A stretch of DNA of 64,000 bases from the NCBI RefSeq assembly GCF_000718325.1, contig NZ_JOFV01000017.1:14067-78066 (forward strand), in the 5' to 3' direction. This document shows, in pieces, positions 59,333 to 64,000 of this stretch (position 1 is the stretch's first letter; each line of letters begins with the position of its first letter). The position numbers and the translations under genes are program-made. Origin of the DNA: Oerskovia turbata (GTDB lineage: Bacteria > Actinomycetota > Actinomycetes > Actinomycetales > Cellulomonadaceae). The notes under the pieces are model-generated. The model worked only from the letters and a program-made list of their open reading frames with translations. It searched no databases and was not told the origin of the DNA.

Positions 59333-60579
59333 GTGAGAAGCGCCGTGGGCTCGGCCGTGGTCTCGGAGCCTTGATTCCGACCAGTCCGGAGCGTGAGCGT
59401 CCGGTCGACGTCTTCTTTCCCTCCGCCCCGCGCACCGCTGAAGGCGCTCAGAACGCCAACCCTGAGCCTGGGGGAGTGGGGGTCAGCGGGGCCAGCGCAC
59501 CGGTCCTGACGATCGAGCGTACGGGGGCCGACTCTCCTGCATCTCTTCTCGAGATCGACGAGCAGGATGTGGCTGAACGTGCAGTCACGGCCCATGACGC
59601 GCCGAACAACGGCGGAGACTCACCCGCCGAGGACGCCACGTCCGAGGGTCGCGAGACGGCCGATCAGGTCGTCGTGGATGTTTCACGTGAAACGGGATCC
59701 ACGGAGATCGCGACGCCTGACTCCGAGCAAGCGTCGACGGACCTGGTTCCGGTTCCCGGCGCCACGTTCGCTGAGCTTCCGGTCGAGCTGATCCGGGCCA
59801 ACTCGCGGCAGCCTCGCACGGTCTTCGACGAGGGAGAGCTTGACGAGCTCGTCGGCTCGATCAAGGAGATCGGTGTCCTGCAGCCGGTCGTCGTGCGTCG
59901 TGACCCGGAGAACCCTGAGGGCTACGAGCTCATCATGGGTGAGCGACGGTGGAGGGCGACCCAGGCTGCGGGCCTCGACGTCATCCCTGCCATCATTCGC
60001 GAGACGGACGACGCCGACCTGCTGCGTGATGCTCTCCTCGAGAACCTGCACCGCAGCGCGCTGAACCCGTTGGAGGAGGCCGCGGCCTACCGTCAGCTCC
60101 TGGACGATTTCGGCTGCACGCACGAGGAGCTGGGCGCTCGGATCTCTCGGAGCCGCTCGCAGATCTCGAACATGCTGCGTCTGCTCCGTCTCCCTCCGCT
60201 GGTTCAGCGTCGCGTTGCTGCCGGGGTTCTCTCGGCCGGCCACGCGCGGGCGCTGCTCGGACTCACGGATGGTGCGGAGATCGAGCGTCTAGCGCAGCGC
60301 ATCGTCTCGGAGGGGTTGTCGGTGCGTGCCACCGAGGAGATCGTCGCCCTCGGCGGTCTGGATGCGAAGCGCCCGGTCGAACGTGCGCCCAGGCCTGGCC
60401 AGCGCAGCGCGGCGATCGACGAGCTGGCTTCCAGGCTCTCCGACCGGTTTGAGACACGCGTCAAGGTGGACCTGGGAAAGAACAAGGGGCGGCTGACCGT
60501 CGAGTTCGCGTCGGTCGAGGATCTCAACCGGATCCTCGACCTGATGGCACCGCAGGACCCGGGTCTTCTGCGCCCGTAG
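59329..60579 (+). CDS. parB: Chromosome-partitioning protein ParB
   Basis: A 416-residue CTP-dependent DNA clamp. After a variable N-terminus (1-145), the ParB/Srx domain has [15 protein letters not shown] and [14 protein letters not shown] helix-turn-helix ([20 protein letters not shown]) reads parS and the C-terminal part dimerises. ATG at 59329 overlaps the parA stop (ATGA). Confidence 0.96.
   Translation: MSEKRRGLGRGLGALIPTSPERERPVDVFFPSAPRTAEGAQNANPEPGGVGVSGASAPVLTIERTGADSPASLLEIDEQDVAERAVTAHDAPNNGGDSPAEDATSEGRETADQVVVDVSRETGSTEIATPDSEQASTDLVPVPGATFAELPVELIRANSRQPRTVFDEGELDELVGSIKEIGVLQPVVVRRDPENPEGYELIMGERRWRATQAAGLDVIPAIIRETDDADLLRDALLENLHRSALNPLEEAAAYRQLLDDFGCTHEELGARISRSRSQISNMLRLLRLPPLVQRRVAAGVLSAGHARALLGLTDGAEIERLAQRIVSEGLSVRATEEIVALGGLDAKRPVERAPRPGQRSAAIDELASRLSDRFETRVKVDLGKNKGRLTVEFASVEDLNRILDLMAPQDPGLLRP
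59679..59694. promoter_or_regulatory. parS: parS site 5 (within parB)
   Basis: TGTTTCACGTGAAACG, one mismatch at the last base. Confidence 0.85.
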
Positions 60580-60619
60580 GACAACTCGGCAGACTGCCTC
60601 GGTTGCACCACGACCGGAG

Positions 60620-60635
60620 CGTTTCACGTGAAACA
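60620..60635. promoter_or_regulatory. parS: parS site 6 (after parB)
   Basis: CGTTTCACGTGAAACA, one mismatch; it abuts the parB-ddl terminator hairpin. Confidence 0.88.
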
Positions 60636-60671
60636 TCGGCCCCGATGAGCAAGCGCTCATCGGGGCCGATG
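60634..60671. terminator. Bidirectional terminator between parB and ddl
   Basis: A 17-bp perfect stem (CATCGGCCCCGATGAGC) with loop AAGC between convergent genes. Confidence 0.85.
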
Positions 60672-60694
60672 TCGTGCGGCAGATGCGTGCTTGG

Positions 60695-61813
60695 TCAGCG
60701 CGAGGCACCCTGACGCACGACGCTCTGCGTCACGATCGCGCGGTAGAGGTCACCCAGGTCGCGCCCCGCCGCCTGTGCCGCCTGGGGGAAGAGCGAGGTC
60801 TCGGTCATCCCCGGCGCGACGTTGACCTCGAGGAAGTGGGGGTTCCCCTCGCTGTCGACGATGAGGTCCGAGCGCGACAGGTCTCGGAGGCCGAGCGCGA
60901 CGTGAGCGCGAACGGCCATGTCCGAGACTCGCGCTGCAACGTGGGGAGAGAGCCGTGCAGGGGCGTAGTAGCTCGTGCGGCCCGGGTTGTAGCGTGCGTC
61001 GTAGTCGTAGGTACCGTCGGTCACGATCTCGACCGCAGGGAGCGCCTCCGGGCCTTCCGGCCCGTCCACGACGCTCACGGCGATCTCGGTCCCCTCGACG
61101 GCGCACTCGATGAGAGCGATGTCGCCGTACGAGAAGCAGTCGACCATCGCACGAGGGAGGTCCTCGGCGCGACGGACGAGCGTGACGCCCAGTGCGGAAC
61201 CCCCACGAGTGGGCTTGACCACGAGGGGGAGGCCCAGTCGGTCGACGACTGCGTCGAGCACCGGCTGGGCGCCGAGCTCTCGGAAGAGGCTCTGGGGGAG
61301 CGTGACGTAGTCGGGGGTGGCGAGTCCGGCGCCGAGGACGACGTTCTTCGCGATGGGCTTGTTCCACGCGGCTCGCGACGCTCGCGGTCCGGTCCCCACG
61401 TAGTCGAGCGAGAGCAGCTCCAGCACGTCCCGGACCGAACCGTCCTCACCGCTCGCACCGTGCAGGAGGGGCCAGACGACGTCGGGCTTCTCCTGTGCGA
61501 GGTAGGGGAGGAGTGACGCGTCGACGTCGTGGATCGAGATCTCGATGCCGGCACCGCGCAGGGCGTCGGCGACACGCCGGCCCGAGCGGAGCGAGACGTC
61601 ACGCTCGTGCGACAGCCCTCCTGCGAGGACCACGACGCGCTCGACCGGGCGTCGTTCCGCACCGGTCGAGCCTGTGCCGTCGGTGCTCTGTGGAGCGGGC
61701 GAAGAGATGTCGGTGTCGTCCTCGGTGACGGTCTGTGATTCCGCAGCGGTGCCCACGGTCTTGGTCCTCTCGACGTTCAGCGGGTTTCTCACGGGTGCAG
61801 GGGTGGTGCTCAC
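60695..61813 (-). CDS. ddl: D-alanine--D-alanine ligase
   Basis: A 372-residue ATP-grasp enzyme making the D-Ala-D-Ala dipeptide of peptidoglycan. Motifs: VVVLAGGLSHERDVSLRSG at the N-terminal substrate site, LLHGASGEDGSVRDVLELL, LVVKPTRGGSALGV (ATP loop) and FLEVNVAPGMTETS (metal and D-Ala). The first 55 residues are an unusual Thr/Ser/Ala-rich extension. GTG at 61813 overlaps the aminotransferase stop (GTGA). The location beside parAB rather than in a mur cluster is notable but seen in relatives. Confidence 0.93.
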   Translation of the reverse strand: MSTTPAPVRNPLNVERTKTVGTAAESQTVTEDDTDISSPAPQSTDGTGSTGAERRPVERVVVLAGGLSHERDVSLRSGRRVADALRGAGIEISIHDVDASLLPYLAQEKPDVVWPLLHGASGEDGSVRDVLELLSLDYVGTGPRASRAAWNKPIAKNVVLGAGLATPDYVTLPQSLFRELGAQPVLDAVVDRLGLPLVVKPTRGGSALGVTLVRRAEDLPRAMVDCFSYGDIALIECAVEGTEIAVSVVDGPEGPEALPAVEIVTDGTYDYDARYNPGRTSYYAPARLSPHVAARVSDMAVRAHVALGLRDLSRSDLIVDSEGNPHFLEVNVAPGMTETSLFPQAAQAAGRDLGDLYRAIVTQSVVRQGASR

Positions 61814-63141
61814 GCGAGATTGGGGCCAGGGTTCTCGACGTCGGTGAGGTCGGCGTCCTGGGCCCCGGAGGTGCCGAACAGGTCTACGAGCTCGCGCTCG
61901 GCGGAGACGACCCCGGCGAACCGCCGGACGCCCTCCCTGATGCGCTCCGGCGTCGGGAAGCAGTAGGAGAGGCGGACGTGGTCCGCGCCCGTCCCGTCGG
62001 CGTAGAACGCTGTCCCCGGGACGTACGCGACGCGTGCGGTGACCGCGCGCGGGAGCATCGAGCGGGCGTCGAGACCGTCCGGTAGCTTGACCCACGTGTA
62101 GAACCCGCCGTTGGGCACGTTCCACGAGGCCGACGGAAGATGCTCCGAGAGCGCGCCGATCATGGCGTCGCGCCGCTCCCGGTAGAGCTCACGGAACTGC
62201 TTGATCTGGCCCTGCCAGTCACAGGTCTCGAGGTACGTCGCGATCGCGAGCTGCGAGGCGTTCGACGGGCACAGGATCGCCGACTCGCTGGCCAGCACGA
62301 GCTTCTCGCGGACCGCGTGCGGTGCGACGACCCAGCCCACCCGGTAGCCGGGGGCGAACGTCTTGGAGAAGGATCCCAGGTAGAGGACCCCCTGGTCGTC
62401 GAGCGAACGCATGGCGGGCAAGGGGTCGCCGTCGAAGCCGAGGAGCCCGTACGGGTTGTCCTCGATCACGAGCACGCCGAAGCGCTGGGCGATCTCGAGG
62501 ATGCGGGGACGTCGTTCGACCGAGAGCGTCACACCTGCGGGATTGTGGAAGTTGGGCACGGTGTAGAGGAGCTTGACGCGCCGACCAGCCGCGGCAAGTC
62601 GGGTCAGGGACTCCTCGAGGGCCTCGGGGATCAGGCCGTGCTCGTCGAGGGGGACGTGGACGATGTCAGCCTGGTACGAGCGGAAGACACCGAGGGCCCC
62701 CACGTAGCTCGGTGCCTCGGCCACGATCACGTCACCCGGGTCGATGAAGATCCGGGTCACGAGGTCGAGCGCCTGCTGGGAACCGGTCGTCACGACGACG
62801 TCGTCAGGATGGCAGTCGATGCCCTCGAGGCGCACGACGTCGACGATCTTCTCGCGCAGCGACTCGTCGCCCTGCCCGGAGCCGTACTGCAGCGCGGTCG
62901 TGCCACGCGTCGCGACGAGCTTCTGCATCGCGTCGGCGATGACGTCGAGCGGGAGACCTTCGAGGTAGGGCATGCCTCCGGCGAGCGAGACGACCTCGGG
63001 GCGGTTCGCGACCGCGAACAGGGCGCGAATCTCCGACGCTCGCATGCCGTGGGCGCGCTCGGCGTAGGCGCCGAACCACGGGTCGAGGCGGGTGCCGCCC
63101 GAGGCGGCAGACTGAGCGGGGTGCGTCGGTGTCGTGCTCAC
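61810..63141 (-). CDS. PLP-dependent aminotransferase (2-aminoadipate/kynurenine type)
   Basis: A 443-residue fold-type I enzyme. VSLAGGMPYLEGLP at the N-terminus and TVPNFHNPAGVTLS match the MocR/LysN-like subgroup. The Schiff-base lysine is in YLGSFSKTFAPGYRVGW. It has no helix-turn-helix. The substrate is uncertain. It is transcribed with ddl (4-base overlap), so supply of an amino acid for the wall is conceivable. GTG start at 63141. Confidence 0.92.
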   Translation of the reverse strand: MSTTPTHPAQSAASGGTRLDPWFGAYAERAHGMRASEIRALFAVANRPEVVSLAGGMPYLEGLPLDVIADAMQKLVATRGTTALQYGSGQGDESLREKIVDVVRLEGIDCHPDDVVVTTGSQQALDLVTRIFIDPGDVIVAEAPSYVGALGVFRSYQADIVHVPLDEHGLIPEALEESLTRLAAAGRRVKLLYTVPNFHNPAGVTLSVERRPRILEIAQRFGVLVIEDNPYGLLGFDGDPLPAMRSLDDQGVLYLGSFSKTFAPGYRVGWVVAPHAVREKLVLASESAILCPSNASQLAIATYLETCDWQGQIKQFRELYRERRDAMIGALSEHLPSASWNVPNGGFYTWVKLPDGLDARSMLPRAVTARVAYVPGTAFYADGTGADHVRLSYCFPTPERIREGVRRFAGVVSAERELVDLFGTSGAQDADLTDVENPGPNLA

Positions 63142-63273
63142 GCTCCCCAGTCTCCCACGACGAATCAGGGGAAACCGTGAAGGGGCCGGTACGCGGACCG
63201 AAGCAGGGGCCCTGCTCGACCTGGGCTGTGCCCCGGGTGCAGGAGCCTACGCCTGCACCCGGCCGGGGACGCC

Positions 63274-63310
63274 GAAGGGGCGGTCGGTCCACCGGACCGA
63301 CCGCCCCTTC
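63274..63310 (-). terminator. Terminator after trxA
   Basis: A 17-bp stem (GAAGGGGCGGTCGGTCC and complement) with a three-base loop, 25 bases after the trxA stop. A second smaller hairpin (GGGTGCAGG/CCTGCACCC) follows at about 63236-63260. Confidence 0.8.
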
Positions 63311-63334
63311 AGGACGTCGTGCACGACGAGCGCG

Positions 63335-63661
63335 TCAGGCGATCAGCGCGTCGATCTCCTCGGCGAGGACGCGCTTGGGGCGCCCGCCGATGATCGACTT
63401 CACGAGCTCTCCACCGGAGTAGAAGTTGAGCGTCGGGATCGAGATCACGCCGTACGCCGCGGTGATCGCGGGGTTCTCGTCGGAGTCGAGCTTGGCGATC
63501 TTGACCTTTCCGGCGTACTCCCCGGCGAGCTCTTCGAGGATCGGGGCGATCTGGAGGCAGGGCCCGCACCACGTGGCCCAGAAGTCCACGATGACGGGGA
63601 TGTCCGACTCGAGGACCTCGGCCTTGAAGGTGTCGTCGGTGACCTTGACGGTGTTGCTCAT
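63335..63661 (-). CDS. trxA: Thioredoxin
   Basis: A 108-residue thioredoxin with active site WATWCGPCLQIAPIL and the cis-proline in SIPTLNFYSGG. It reduces protein disulfides in the cytosol with electrons from TrxB. ATG at 63661 overlaps the trxB stop (ATGA), so the pair is co-transcribed trxB-trxA. Confidence 0.97.
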   Translation of the reverse strand: MSNTVKVTDDTFKAEVLESDIPVIVDFWATWCGPCLQIAPILEELAGEYAGKVKIAKLDSDENPAITAAYGVISIPTLNFYSGGELVKSIIGGRPKRVLAEEIDALIA

Positions 63662-64000
63662 CGGATCTCCTCCAGTGCACGGGGCAGCGCGTCGGGGTTG
63701 GGGGCGTCGGGCGTGCCGGCGATCTCGGGAAGCCCTTCGGCGTCCTCGATCGTGTCGGCGAGCTCGGTGAGGTAGCGCTGGGCGTCGAGGGCTGCGGAGC
63801 AGCCGGAGCCGGCCGCGGTGATGGCCTGGCGGTAGGTGTGGATGTAGCCCTCGTCGTCGAGGTCGATCTGACCCTTGACGAGCTCGGAGCGCGGGTCGTG
63901 CCCGATCGCGACGAACAGGCCGGTCGCCTCGATCGAACGCTCCTGGCCGGTGACCGTGTCGCGCAGCGTCAGGGACTCGACCTTGTTCTCCCCGTGGATG
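63658..64000 (-). CDS. trxB: Thioredoxin reductase, C-terminal part, with apparent internal deletion
   Basis: The 114 C-terminal residues of TrxB are visible; the N-terminus lies beyond the right edge. IEATGLFVAIGHDPRSELVK and TYRQAITAAGSGCSAALDAQ match the family. Between them the sequence reads DDEGYIHTYRQA. The 25-30 residues normally here, including the second FAD-binding motif GVFAAGDV, are absent, yet the frame stays open to a normal stop. The C-terminal tail (about 30 residues after RYLTEL) is a lineage extension. If real, the deletion would prevent normal FAD binding. Confidence 0.88.
   Translation of the reverse strand, partial: IHGENKVESLTLRDTVTGQERSIEATGLFVAIGHDPRSELVKGQIDLDDEGYIHTYRQAITAAGSGCSAALDAQRYLTELADTIEDAEGLPEIAGTPDAPNPDALPRALEEIR

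Overview
The window is about 64 kb of very GC-rich chromosome from an actinobacterium. Gene order, protein sequences, GTG starts, tightly overlapping operons and the parS sequence all fit a Micrococcales member close to Cellulomonadaceae/Promicromonosporaceae. It carries the replication origin. Left of oriC, dnaA, dnaN, gnd, recF, a DUF721 gene, gyrB, gyrA and a DUF3566 gene run on the minus strand. Right of it, rpmH, rnpA, yidD, yidC, jag, rsmG, parA and parB run on the plus strand. Six parS sites lie in or beside the rsmG-parAB block. The genus is an inference; no 16S gene is present. Layout: 1-2735 holds the N-terminal part of gcvP behind a tandem glycine riboswitch. 2768-20750 is accessory or housekeeping: a malate/lactate dehydrogenase-like protein with a C-terminal ACT domain, a LysR regulator, an aminotransferase, a light-signalling cluster (STAS protein, anti-sigma kinase, bacteriophytochrome-SpoIIE phosphatase), a DUF1992 protein, a hydrolase, a low-molecular-weight protein tyrosine phosphatase, an NmrA-type oxidoreductase, a methyltransferase, idi, and a PadR/permease pair with a clear operator. 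20925-23264 encodes a 779-residue protein joining a possible MACPF-like N-terminus to a trypsin-like protease. 23551-24120 holds a broken Fic gene next to tRNA-Leu. 24732-34289 is the conserved actinobacterial growth-control operon fhaA-fhaB-pstP-rodA-pbpA-pknA-pknB. It is followed by pabA/trpG, a small membrane protein, sortase E and DUF881 on the minus strand, then crgA. 37616-40159 has a rhomboid protease, a cyclophilin and an Ala/Lys-rich membrane protein. 40309-40634 has tRNA-Ala, the 39-residue DLW-39 protein and tRNA-Ile. 40763-54188 is the gyrase-recF-dnaN-oriC-dnaA block, and 54189-60579 the rpmH-to-parB block. 60695-64000 has ddl, an aminotransferase, trxA and the 3' part of trxB. 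Functionally the window couples chromosome replication and segregation (dnaA, dnaN, gyrAB, parABS), membrane-protein insertion (yidC/yidD/jag), Ser/Thr kinase control of peptidoglycan synthesis (pknAB/pstP/rodA/pbpA/crgA) and thiol redox (trxAB). The observations most worth checking are: the protease-fusion protein at 20925; two inverted 22-bp repeat arrays flanking a 12-codon ORF with an extended Shine-Dalgarno at 15147-15647; a light-regulated partner-switch cluster at 8355-11576; an apparent in-frame loss of the second FAD motif in trxB; a dehydrogenase-ACT fusion; remote DnaA boxes near crgA; and a parS site at the centre of a 40-bp perfect palindrome after jag.
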